Assembly: GCA_002299245.1 (NCBI GenBank)
Contig: DBOI01000008.1
Coordinates: 1 to 24,679, forward strand
Reading direction: 5' to 3'
From: Hydrogenovibrio sp. UBA650
GTDB lineage: Bacteria; Pseudomonadota; Gammaproteobacteria; Thiomicrospirales; Thiomicrospiraceae
Length of the DNA: 24,679 bases
The notes below the pieces were generated by a model, which did not search any database, was not told the origin of the DNA, and worked only from the letters and a program-made list of their open reading frames with translations. Below, in pieces: positions 1 to 6,890 of the stretch (positions are counted from its first letter, which is position 1; the number at the start of each line of letters is the position of its first letter). The translations under genes were made by a program, and so were the position numbers.

Positions 1-1568
1 AGTTCAACCAAATGCTTAACGGCCTCAGGGTTCTCCTTAATCAGTACCAAGTAAACACTTCTTTGTGTAATTGATTCAATTACTCGTAATACTCGAGCAA
101 CCGTTTCCACAGAAACCTCTGGTTTAAGTATCGCTTTGAGGATAAAAGGCATGGTAGCGTTAAGGCGCTCCACCCCGTCTTTGCTCAGTGTTTTGACTGA
201 TCTAGACTCTTTAAAATCATTTAAAGCCTTGATAATCTTTCTTGCTACTTCTGCTGGGTACTCAGCGTCCAACTGATGCTCACCTTCCAACTCATTTGAC
301 CAAAGAATCATCATTTCATCACGAACATCACAGTTTTCTTCCTCAGCAAAAACTAACCTGAACTGAGATTCCACGTAATCTCTATGCAAATTTAATTCAT
401 TGTAGAAAGCGTCATAATTTGCAAACCCTAATGATTCAGCCAGTGCCTGTTGCTGCTTCTCCGCACTTGGCAACTCATGAGTTTGCTGGTCGTTCCACAT
501 CTGTAAGCGGTTTTCTGCTGTCCTTAAAAAACGATACGCAGCTTCAAGCTTAACGGCCGTTTCATCATCGATAAACTCATGTTGATTGAGCGTTTTTAGC
601 ATGGGTAATAATGAACGCCCCTGAAGCTCAAGGTTACGGCCACCATGAACTAACTGGAAGGCTTGAGTGATAAATTCAATCTCACGAATTCCTCCCGCAC
701 CTAATTTCAGATTATTTTTCATGCCTTTTTTGGCAACTTGGTCGGCAATCATCTGCTTGAGTTCACGCAGAGATTCCATTGCTGAATAATCAACATAACG
801 ACGATAAACAAATGGCTTTAAAATACTAAACAACTCCTCACCTTTCGTCTTATCACCGGCCATCACTCTGGCCTTAACCAACGCATAACGCTCCCAGGCA
901 CGGCCATGAATTTCGTAATAATGCTCTAGTGCAGCAAAAGTTACAGACAGAGGACCAGCATCACCAAATGGACGCAAACGCATATCAACACGATAGACAA
1001 AACCATCTGCAGTCACATCGACAAGAGATTTGTTTACTGCTTGCCCCAAACGAATAAAGAACTGGTCATTTGAGATACTGCGTGCAGCACCCTCTGTCTC
1101 TCCCGCCTCAGGAAAAGTAAAAATCAGGTCAACATCAGATGAAAAGTTCAGCTCTTGACCACCAAGTTTCCCCATACCGATCACAATCATTTTCTGAGGC
1201 TCGCCACTTTCGCGTCCAATTGGCGTACCATAGCGTTTACAAAAACGCTCATAGTGCCAATCTAGCGCGCCTGCGACCAGAGCATCAGCCAATTCAGATG
1301 TTGCAGAAATAGTCTCTTCAAGCTCCGCATGCTGCATTAGATCGCGCAATGCAATACGCCCCATCATCCAATTTCTCTGTACCCGCAGACACTTTGCTAG
1401 CTCCGCTTCGTTTTCAGCAGTAATAGCATCTTTATAGACACGATCGTACAACTCACCCTGCTGCCACTGCTCAATAAAACTCACCTCTTCTGACAGATCG
1501 GGAAAACGGTTAGTTAGACGTTCAACAAATGGACTCCAAGGTAAAACTTGATCAACAGAATATGACAT
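1..1568 (-). CDS. glnE: Glutamine synthetase adenylyltransferase/deadenylylase GlnE, N-terminal part (cut by window edge)
   Basis: GlnE adenylylates and deadenylylates glutamine synthetase in response to P-II and glutamine. The frame is open from an ATG at 1566-1568 (minus) to base 1, giving about 522 of the usual roughly 950 residues. The start reads MSYSVDQVLPWSPFVERL and is preceded by a GGAGAA ribosome site 4-5 bases upstream. The nucleotidyltransferase signature GMGKLGGQELNFSSDVDLIF lies near residues 130-150. It is followed by the GFVYRVDMRLRPFG and LKLGAGGIREIEFI blocks, all typical of the N-terminal (deadenylylating) GlnE domain. The part seen ends in the central region before the C-terminal adenylylating domain. 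It lies 111 bases downstream of a methyltransferase gene on the same strand. The P-II and ammonium transporter genes nearby fit a shared nitrogen-control role. Identity is firm; completeness cannot be judged. Confidence 0.96.
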   Translation of the reverse strand, partial: MSYSVDQVLPWSPFVERLTNRFPDLSEEVSFIEQWQQGELYDRVYKDAITAENEAELAKCLRVQRNWMMGRIALRDLMQHAELEETISATSELADALVAGALDWHYERFCKRYGTPIGRESGEPQKMIVIGMGKLGGQELNFSSDVDLIFTFPEAGETEGAARSISNDQFFIRLGQAVNKSLVDVTADGFVYRVDMRLRPFGDAGPLSVTFAALEHYYEIHGRAWERYALVKARVMAGDKTKGEELFSILKPFVYRRYVDYSAMESLRELKQMIADQVAKKGMKNNLKLGAGGIREIEFITQAFQLVHGGRNLELQGRSLLPMLKTLNQHEFIDDETAVKLEAAYRFLRTAENRLQMWNDQQTHELPSAEKQQQALAESLGFANYDAFYNELNLHRDYVESQFRLVFAEEENCDVRDEMMILWSNELEGEHQLDAEYPAEVARKIIKALNDFKESRSVKTLSKDGVERLNATMPFILKAILKPEVSVETVARVLRVIESITQRSVYLVLIKENPEAVKHLVE

Positions 1569-1679
1569 TTATTCTCCACAGAAAAGCTGGCTATAAAGAA
1601 TTTAGCTTACTACTGAAACACCCTAATTTGAATAGTTTGAATCAAGTTTTAGGTAATTATCGTGTCTTAGAAAACAGCG

Positions 1680-2432
1680 CTAAAGATGATAAATATAAAG
1701 AATTGTTTGTCTTGAATCCGGAAGCTGCCAGATTTCACTCGCTTCAATATCTGGAATCGGAAAACTGTTACTGATAAAAACCGAACCCGGTTGCATCTCT
1801 TCTTTTACTTTCTCCCACAACCTTGGCATTGGCTCAGGAGACAAGAAAGCATAAACCACATCATAGTATGCGAGCTCGGTCTTCCACATATCCATGGCAA
1901 AGGTTCGACCACCTCTGAAAATAGTGTAGAGTTTGGATACAAAAAATGGGATCGGAGCAGTTTCTACGCCATGAGACTCGGTCACTGCTTTCTGTTGCGA
2001 CATAAAGGTAACATTGCCACCCAGACCGCAACCCAAATCCAAGAACCGAATATCTCGCTTACTTCTTACCAGTTTTTTTAAGGCCTGCCGAGTAGTTTCA
2101 TTAGTAAGATAGAGAGGCACCTGCTCAAAGAAGGCATTAGCAAATAGCATTATAATCACAATAGCAATAATCAGTGCCCAAATTGGGGCATAGTCAATCT
2201 GCACAGCAGCATATAAAGCGATTGGTAAAAACAGCTGAATCCACCTCCACCAAGAAGGCAGCCCCAGCCTAAGAGTCAACCAAGCCGCTGCCAAACCTTG
2301 CACCAAAACCAAAACCCATGCCGGATAAGGCGGCTCAAGAAAATAGCTTAGAAGATATACTCCTAGCGCTAAACCAATCAACACAACAAGCTGGATTGCT
2401 GATGCAATCACAATTTTTGGAACTTTAGCCAA
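1680..2432 (-). CDS. Membrane-anchored class I SAM-dependent methyltransferase, substrate unknown
   Basis: The 250-residue protein starts at a TTG codon (2430-2432), 6 bases after an AAGGGA ribosome site. I see no better ATG. The first 105 residues are largely hydrophobic, with about four likely membrane segments (near 8-30, 36-54, 64-80 and 84-102). A soluble Rossmann methyltransferase domain follows: SAM-binding motif LDLGCGLGGN at residues 131-140, an acidic motif II (GVET), and a late block DMWKTELAYYDVVYAFLSPEPM. The later part, with a D-W-K-x-x-L-x-x-YD stretch and a terminal FPIP, resembles the FAM173/ATPSC-KMT type of membrane lysine methyltransferases, but that is only a resemblance by eye. 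The gene precedes glnE in the same direction. No substrate can be named; N-methylation of a membrane or ribosomal protein is one possibility. Confidence 0.8.
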   Translation of the reverse strand: MAKVPKIVIASAIQLVVLIGLALGVYLLSYFLEPPYPAWVLVLVQGLAAAWLTLRLGLPSWWRWIQLFLPIALYAAVQIDYAPIWALIIAIVIIMLFANAFFEQVPLYLTNETTRQALKKLVRSKRDIRFLDLGCGLGGNVTFMSQQKAVTESHGVETAPIPFFVSKLYTIFRGGRTFAMDMWKTELAYYDVVYAFLSPEPMPRLWEKVKEEMQPGSVFISNSFPIPDIEASEIWQLPDSRQTILYIYHL

Positions 2433-2464
2433 CTCAATTCCCTTTACTCAAAACCGCCGCACCT

Positions 2465-2563
2465 AAAAAACACTTAAGCGCACCAAAAAAAACCTACTTA
2501 ATTCAAAAAAACTATAAAAAAAGACCAAAAAAAACGTAAACCATTGTTTTTTATATTTTTTTT
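2465..2563. promoter_or_regulatory. Helically phased A/T-tracts (predicted intrinsic DNA bend) between methyltransferase and glnK
   Basis: Five A-tracts of 6-8 bases (2465-2470, 2485-2492, 2505-2511, 2516-2522, 2527-2534) are followed by two T-tracts (2547-2552, 2556-2563). Their centres are spaced about 21, 19.5, 11, 11.5, 19 and 10 bases, that is, near whole helical turns. This is the classic pattern of intrinsically curved DNA. It fills the divergent promoter region between the methyltransferase and glnK. Curvature is inferred from the pattern, not computed. Confidence 0.55.
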
Positions 2564-2568
2564 AATTA

Positions 2569-2583
2569 TGGCACATCAATATC
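2569..2583 (+). promoter_or_regulatory. Degenerate sigma-54-like promoter candidate for glnK-amtB
   Basis: TGGCAC at 2569-2574 matches the -24 element of sigma-54 promoters exactly. The position ten bases after GG carries TC instead of GC, so the -12 element is imperfect. A start would fall near 2594, about 37 bases before glnK. Nitrogen-controlled sigma-54 transcription of glnK-amtB is usual in gammaproteobacteria, which is the main reason for listing a half-matched site. Confidence 0.25.
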
Positions 2584-2630
2584 TTATATAACGGCGAACA
2601 TATTCTTTTAATTTTAACTGAGAGGTTAGT

Positions 2631-2969
2631 ATGAAACTCGTTGTTGCAATTATCAAACCTTTTAAGCTCGACGATGTACGTGAAGCACTTCAAGAAATTG
2701 ATGTGTTTGGCATGACAGTTACTGAAGCTAAAGGTTTTGGACGCCAGAAAGGCCACACTGAAATCTATCGTGGCGCTGAATACGCTATTGAATTCTTACC
2801 AAAACTAAAACTTGAAATCGCTGTTAGCGATGACAAAGTTGAAAGCGTAATTGAAGCAATTAACACCGCAGCCAAAACTGGCAAGATTGGTGATGGGAAA
2901 ATTTTTGTTATGCCGCTTGAAGAAACAGTTCGTATCCGAACTGAAGAAACTGGCGACGTGGCACTTTAA
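2631..2969 (+). CDS. glnK: Nitrogen regulatory protein P-II (GlnK/GlnB)
   Basis: P-II is the trimeric sensor that integrates 2-oxoglutarate, ATP/ADP and glutamine status and controls AmtB, GlnE and NtrB. The 112-residue length is exactly the family length. It begins MKLVVAIIKPFKLDDV and has the T-loop GRQKGHTEIYRGAEY with the uridylylation target Tyr51. The B-loop TGKIGDGKIF lies at residues 83-92 and the C-terminal RIRTEETGDVAL closes the protein. A GAGAGG ribosome site lies just upstream. It precedes the ammonium transporter gene by 14 bases, the usual glnK-amtB pair, so GlnK is the better name than GlnB. In other bacteria GlnK plugs AmtB when ammonium is plentiful. A phased A-tract region and a half-matched sigma-54 site lie upstream. 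Confidence 0.95.
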   Translation: MKLVVAIIKPFKLDDVREALQEIDVFGMTVTEAKGFGRQKGHTEIYRGAEYAIEFLPKLKLEIAVSDDKVESVIEAINTAAKTGKIGDGKIFVMPLEETVRIRTEETGDVAL

Positions 2970-2983
2970 GAAAGGAATTTATT

Positions 2984-4234
2984 ATGGAACAAGTACTACA
3001 ATTAAGCTATGCACTTGATACCTTTTACTTCCTAATGTCTGGCGCATTAGTAATGTGGATGGCCGCAGGTTTTGCGATGCTTGAAGCAGGTATGGTACGT
3101 GCAAAAAACACAACTGAAATTCTGGCCAAGAACATCGGCCTTTTTGCAATCGCGTGTATTATGTACATGCTGGTTGGTTATAACATCATGTATCCTGGTG
3201 AAGCAGTAAGCAGCTTCTTCCCTGGTGTTAGCTTCCTTCTTGGTGGTGACAACGCAGTAGCTGACGTTATTGCCGGTGGTGATGACGCTCCTTACTACTC
3301 AGGCATGTCTGACTTCTTCTTCCAGGTCGTATTTGTAGCAACAGCAATGTCTGTTGTTTCTGGTGCGGTTGCTGAACGTATGAAGCTAATGTCTTTCTTC
3401 GCTTTCGCAGTTGTGTTCACCGCTTTCATCTACCCAATGCAAGGTTTCTGGAAATGGGGAGGCGGATTCCTAGACGGTCTTGGATTCCTAGACTTCGCTG
3501 GTTCCGGTGTTGTACACATGGCTGGTGCTGCTGCTGCTCTAGCAGGCGTTATCCTACTTGGTGCTCGTAAAGGTAAATACGGTCCAAACGGTGAATCACG
3601 CGCTATTCCAGGTGCAAATATGCCGCTAGCAACTCTAGGTACATTCATTCTATGGTTAGGTTGGTTTGGTTTTAACGGCGGTTCTGAGCTTAAAATTTCA
3701 AACGTTGATGAAGCTAACGCCGTTGCAATGATTTTTGTTAACACTCTAATGGCTGCTGCTGGTGGTGTAATCGGTGCCTTGCTAATGTCTAAAATCAAAT
3801 TTGGTAAAGCTGATCTAACAATGATGTTGAACGGTGCACTTGCTGGCCTGGTTGCCATCACTGCTGAACCATTAACTCCGACAGCTCTATCTGCAACTCT
3901 AATCGGTCTTGCTGGTGGTGTAATCGTTGTGTTCGCTATCCTAATCCTTGATACTAAATTCAAGATTGATGATCCTGTAGGTGCAATCTCTGTTCACGGT
4001 ATTGTAGGTATCTTCGGTCTAATCGCTGTTACTTTCACCAACCCAGATGCAACAATTGTTGCTCAGCTAACAGGTATCGGTGTGATCTTCGCATGGGTAT
4101 TCTTAACAAGCTTAATCGTATGGTCAATCATTAAAGCTGTAATGGGCATCCGAGTCTCTGAAGAAGAAGAGTACGACGGTGTTGACCAGTCAGAATGTGG
4201 TATGGAAGCATACCCTGAATTTACAAAGTCTTAA
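2984..4234 (+). CDS. amtB: Ammonium transporter AmtB
   Basis: The 416-residue polytopic inner-membrane protein of the Amt/Rh family conducts ammonium. The pore's paired histidines are at His178 (GSGVVHMAGA) and His338 (GAISVHGIVG), matching the twin-His pair of E. coli AmtB. Other family blocks are MLEAGMVRAKNT near the N-terminus, VSGAVAERMKL, and the cytoplasmic tail GIRVSEEEEYDGVDQSECGMEAYPEF, which should contact P-II. The tail has Cys where many homologues have His (SEHG). I see no extra cleavable signal peptide, so about 11 membrane helices are expected. An AAGGA ribosome site precedes the ATG, and the gene is cotranscribed with glnK. A terminator lies 34 bases after the stop codon. Confidence 0.96.
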   Translation: MEQVLQLSYALDTFYFLMSGALVMWMAAGFAMLEAGMVRAKNTTEILAKNIGLFAIACIMYMLVGYNIMYPGEAVSSFFPGVSFLLGGDNAVADVIAGGDDAPYYSGMSDFFFQVVFVATAMSVVSGAVAERMKLMSFFAFAVVFTAFIYPMQGFWKWGGGFLDGLGFLDFAGSGVVHMAGAAAALAGVILLGARKGKYGPNGESRAIPGANMPLATLGTFILWLGWFGFNGGSELKISNVDEANAVAMIFVNTLMAAAGGVIGALLMSKIKFGKADLTMMLNGALAGLVAITAEPLTPTALSATLIGLAGGVIVVFAILILDTKFKIDDPVGAISVHGIVGIFGLIAVTFTNPDATIVAQLTGIGVIFAWVFLTSLIVWSIIKAVMGIRVSEEEEYDGVDQSECGMEAYPEFTKS

Positions 4235-4267
4235 ACTCCAAAAACGCAGGCTCCTCAGCCCTGTTTT

Positions 4268-4293
4268 AACCCCGCTCAAAGCGGGGTTTTTTT
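4268..4293 (+). terminator. Rho-independent terminator of glnK-amtB
   Basis: The perfect stem AACCCCGC / GCGGGGTT (loop TCAAA) is followed by a T run to 4293. It ends the glnK-amtB transcript and separates it from the FliL-like gene. Confidence 0.93.
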
Positions 4294-4392
4294 ATTGTCA
4301 AAAAAAAACTCAGAAAAAGGCATATTTCATTTAAGGTTTTAGGCTTAGAATATGCTTACGTTTGTTCAAGTTAAAAAATTAACGAGAATCCT

Positions 4393-4863
4393 ATGAGAGC
4401 ATACAAAATCAAAACCCTGCTTTTTACAGCAATCCTCAGTCTAGTATCCGTAACACCAACTGCTGTCCTAGCTGCAGATGAAGAAGAAGCTCCTCTGAGC
4501 TACTCTCCAAAATACAAACAGCTTGAACCACCTGTTGAACGAGTTCCAAAATATTTTGCAATGGAAAAGAACGTAGTCAACTTTCGTGGAGAAGGCCAAG
4601 CAAAATTTCTAGCAGTCGACTTTAAATTTATGTCCTACTACCCGCAGCTAGTTGAGATCGAAATGGAGCATTTACGCCCTATACTCAAAAATGACATTGA
4701 CCGCCTGCTTCGCAACCAGACATTTTCACAGCTGAAAACCCCCGATGGGCCGGACAAACTTAGAGAAGAGGCCCTAAAAGTAGCGCGTGATATTCTGGAA
4801 AAACACCGTCTATACCCTGATCTACTTGAGGACGTTTACCTCGAACGATTTGTAATGCAGTAA
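4393..4863 (+). CDS. fliL-like: FliL-like flagellar basal-body-associated protein with apparent signal peptide (orphan)
   Basis: The 156-residue protein belongs by motif to the FliL family, which surrounds the flagellar stator in the periplasm and stabilises or activates it. The FliL core runs from about residue 50: YFAMEKNVVNF, then LRPILKNDIDRLLRNQTFSQL, then TPDGPDKLREEALKVARDIL, ending VYLERFVMQ. This matches the usual FliL order of a phi-P-L-I-R/K-D segment, TPEG-like turn and terminal F-V-x-Q. Unlike classical FliL, which keeps an N-terminal membrane anchor, residues 1-28 look like a Sec signal peptide (basic MRAYKIK, hydrophobic 9-26, cleavage near VLA-AD). The mature protein may be soluble or otherwise attached. 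The ribosome site is weak (GAG). It stands alone between the amtB terminator and tRNA-Met, away from fliM/fliN-type neighbours; motAB are about 10 kb away. Confidence 0.78.
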   Translation: MRAYKIKTLLFTAILSLVSVTPTAVLAADEEEAPLSYSPKYKQLEPPVERVPKYFAMEKNVVNFRGEGQAKFLAVDFKFMSYYPQLVEIEMEHLRPILKNDIDRLLRNQTFSQLKTPDGPDKLREEALKVARDILEKHRLYPDLLEDVYLERFVMQ

Positions 4864-4909
4864 ACCTGACAAAATCGCTATAAGCGAGAAACCAATCCAG
4901 AGGCTCACC

Positions 4910-4948
4910 AAAAACAAAAAATCCCGCACTTAAATCATTAAGCGCGGG
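4910..4948 (-). terminator. Rho-independent terminator after tRNA-Met
   Basis: The stem CCCGC (4923-4927) plus CTTAA (4929-4933) pairs with TTAAG and GCGGG (4938-4948) across one A/C mismatch, with a 4-base loop. On the minus strand a T-rich tract (4910-4922) follows, so it terminates tRNA-Met and probably ychF readthrough. In the plus direction only a short TTT follows, so it is at best a weak terminator for the FliL-like gene. Confidence 0.85.
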
Positions 4949-4958
4949 CTTTAAAATA

Positions 4959-5035
4959 TGGTGGCTACACCGAGATTCGAACTTGGGACCCCATCATTAT
5001 GAGTGATGTGCTCTAACCAGCTGAGCTATGTAGCC
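4959..5035 (-). tRNA. tRNA-Met (CAT), elongator type
   Basis: This is a 77-base cloverleaf with 3' CCA encoded (4959-4961), acceptor GGCTACA/TGTAGCC, D-arm AGCTCAGCTGGTTAGAGC, anticodon stem-loop with CAT, and T-loop TTCGAAT. It resembles E. coli metT over nearly its whole length. A paired acceptor end (G1-C72) argues for elongator rather than initiator tRNA. Confidence 0.96.
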
Positions 5036-5048
5036 AAAATGTGCGCGT

Positions 5049-5076
5049 ATTATAGAACTTGAAAGAAATAAGTCAA
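5049..5076 (-). promoter_or_regulatory. Sigma-70 promoter of tRNA-Met
   Basis: On the minus strand TTGACT (5071-5076) and a perfect TATAAT (5049-5054) are separated by 16 bases. A G+C-rich discriminator ACGCGCAC follows, as in stringently controlled stable-RNA promoters. Transcription should start about 6 bases before the mature tRNA. Confidence 0.8.
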
Positions 5077-5134
5077 CTCTACACACTAATAATTGACAGT
5101 TTTTTTACAGATTAATACACCCCAAATTTAATGC

Positions 5135-6226
5135 TCACACATTAAATCTAAAGTGCATCACATCCCCATCCTGAACGATGTACTCTTTACCTTCTAGTCG
5201 CTGTTTACCAGCGGCTTTTGCGCCGGAGTCGCCATTATGCTCTACATAGTCGTTATAAGCCGTGACTTCAGCACGAATAAAGCCTTTTTCAAAGTCTGTA
5301 TGAATGACACCAGCGGCTTCTGGAGCGGTTGCACCTTTCTTAACAGTCCAGGCGCGAACTTCTTGAACACCTGCGGTGAAGTAAGTTTGCAATCCAAGCA
5401 GATCATAGGCTGCGCGAATTACTCGGTTTAATCCCGGCTCTTCCTGACCCATCTCTTCGAGGAAGTCGACTTTATCTTCATCATCCAGTTCAGCAATTTC
5501 AGACTCGATTGCTGCACAAACAGGCACAACAACAGCACCCTGTTCAGTAGCAATTTCAGTTACTTTATCTAGCAATGGATTATTTTCAAACCCATCTTCA
5601 TTAACATTGGCGATATACATCATTGGCTTGATGGTTAGCAGCTGCAGATCACGTAGTAGTAATTTTTCATCATCAGTTAATTCAACCAGGCGAATTAGCT
5701 TACCGTCTTGAATCTCTTCTAAAACACGCTCGTATAGCGCCTGGCGGGCCTGCGCTTCTTTGTTACCGCTCTTACCAAGCTTGGCCTGTTTTTGAGCATT
5801 CTTTTCAAGTGATTCTGAATCAGCCAAAACCAATTCCATATTGATGATTTCAATATCGCTGATTGGGTCTACTTTACCTGCAACATGCACGATATCGTCA
5901 TTCTCAAAACAACGCACAACCTGAACAATGGCATCAGTTTCACGAATATTCTGCAGAAACTTATTTCCCAAGCCTTCACCTTTAGAAGCACCTTCTACCA
6001 GACCTGCTATATCCATAAAATCAACGGTTGCAGAAAGCACCTTTTCTGGATTTACGATCTCAGCTAGTTTTTGTTCACGCTCATCAGGAACCGGTACCAC
6101 GCCAATATTTGGATCAATCGTACAGAATGGATAGTTGGCAGACTCAATACCTGCATTGGTTAAGGCATTAAATAGAGTGGATTTACCTACGTTTGGTAAA
6201 CCGACGATACCGCACTTGATTCCCAT
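5135..6226 (-). CDS. ychF: Redox-regulated ATPase/GTPase YchF (OLA1/Obg-related)
   Basis: The 363-residue length is the standard for YchF, a ribosome-associated P-loop nucleotide hydrolase that prefers ATP. The Walker A/G1 motif GLPNVGKST lies at the N-terminus. It is followed by TIDPNIG (G2), DIAGLVEGASKGEGLGNKF (G3), a helical coiled-coil insert, and NVNEDG at the G4 position, the NxxE variant that distinguishes YchF from true GTPases. The C-terminal TGS-like domain ends GDVMHFRFNV, as in E. coli. It follows pth by 33 bases in the same direction, the conserved pth-ychF pair. An AAGAGAA ribosome site precedes the ATG. The stop codon lies in the loop of an 8-bp AT-rich inverted repeat (5126-5147). 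No T-tract follows, so transcripts may run into tRNA-Met. Confidence 0.96.
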   Translation of the reverse strand: MGIKCGIVGLPNVGKSTLFNALTNAGIESANYPFCTIDPNIGVVPVPDEREQKLAEIVNPEKVLSATVDFMDIAGLVEGASKGEGLGNKFLQNIRETDAIVQVVRCFENDDIVHVAGKVDPISDIEIINMELVLADSESLEKNAQKQAKLGKSGNKEAQARQALYERVLEEIQDGKLIRLVELTDDEKLLLRDLQLLTIKPMMYIANVNEDGFENNPLLDKVTEIATEQGAVVVPVCAAIESEIAELDDEDKVDFLEEMGQEEPGLNRVIRAAYDLLGLQTYFTAGVQEVRAWTVKKGATAPEAAGVIHTDFEKGFIRAEVTAYNDYVEHNGDSGAKAAGKQRLEGKEYIVQDGDVMHFRFNV

Positions 6227-6259
6227 GGTTTAGTTCTCTTGTTTAGCTTTTTAAAATAT

Positions 6260-6835
6260 TTAGTTTTGTGTATGCAGATCTTGCATCGCTTTTGCCAAAT
6301 CACCTTTAACTAAGTCAGGAATGACTTTAGTAGCTGCATAACTAGCATCATCAATTAACTGGTGATCAGACTTTGAGGCATTTTTTAGTACATAATCTAC
6401 AACCATGTCTCTATGGCCGGGATGGCCTATTCCAAGTCGCAGACGCATAAAACCCTTGCCCATTGCTGCGATCATATCTCTGAGGCCATTGTGTCCACCG
6501 TGACCGCCGCTGACTTTCAATTTTGCAGTACCAGGAGGCAGGTCTAATTCATCATGAACCACAAGAATCGATTCAACCGGAATCTTATAGAATTTGGCCA
6601 ATGCTTGAATAGATTGACCACTGCGGTTCATAAAAGTGGTTGGTTTAAGCAACCAAAAGTCCATTCCATTGGATTGAACCCTGGCAGCAAGACCTAGAAA
6701 TTTGGTTTCTGGACGCAGTTCTACACCGTATTGTCTAGCAACTTCGTCCACAAACCAAAAACCGGCGTTATGTCGGGTCTGCTCATATTTATCACCTGGA
6801 TTTCCCAGGCCAACAATAAGTCGAACAGATGACAT
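6260..6835 (-). CDS. pth: Peptidyl-tRNA hydrolase
   Basis: Pth recycles peptidyl-tRNAs released from stalled ribosomes. The 191 residues include the N-terminal VGLGNPGDKYEQTRHNAGFW block with catalytic His22, then FMNRSG (substrate-binding Asn), VHDELDLPPG (Asp), and GGHGGHNGLRDM. It sits between rplY and ychF, an order conserved across gammaproteobacteria. The gap to rplY is 55 bases and contains a small inverted repeat. A GAGAG stretch about 10 bases upstream is the likely ribosome site. All expected active-site residues are present. Confidence 0.96.
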   Translation of the reverse strand: MSSVRLIVGLGNPGDKYEQTRHNAGFWFVDEVARQYGVELRPETKFLGLAARVQSNGMDFWLLKPTTFMNRSGQSIQALAKFYKIPVESILVVHDELDLPPGTAKLKVSGGHGGHNGLRDMIAAMGKGFMRLRLGIGHPGHRDMVVDYVLKNASKSDHQLIDDASYAATKVIPDLVKGDLAKAMQDLHTQN

Positions 6836-6865
6836 AAACGCCGGCTCTCTATCGTAGTTCTAAAT

Positions 6866-6881
6866 CAGGGAGACCTCCCTG
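6866..6881 (-). repeat. Intercistronic inverted repeat between rplY and pth
   Basis: CAGGGAG and CTCCCTG form a perfect 7-bp palindromic pair separated by 2 bases (a 6-bp stem with 4-base loop is the realistic fold). No T-tract follows on the minus strand, so it is not an ordinary terminator. It could be an mRNA processing or stability element. Confidence 0.5.
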
Positions 6882-6890
6882 TTTTAGAAA

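Noticed and set aside
1529..1774. 81-codon plus-strand frame spanning the glnE start and the methyltransferase end
   Set aside because: It overlaps two convincing minus-strand genes at both ends and has no recognisable features; the middle is simply a gap free of stop codons.
3430..3963. 177-codon open frame antisense to amtB
   Set aside because: Pro/Ala/Arg-rich shadow of the amtB reading frame with no ribosome site or recognisable domain.
5055..5071. GAACTTGAAAGAAATAA near the tRNA-Met promoter recurs with one change on the opposite strand in the tRNA-Gln promoter (about 8845-8861)
   Set aside because: Orientation relative to the two promoters is opposite, and an AT-rich 17-base match with one mismatch is expected by chance in this much sequence.
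5126..5147. 8-bp inverted repeat around the ychF stop codon as terminator
   Set aside because: AT-only stem apart from one pair and no following T-tract on the minus strand.
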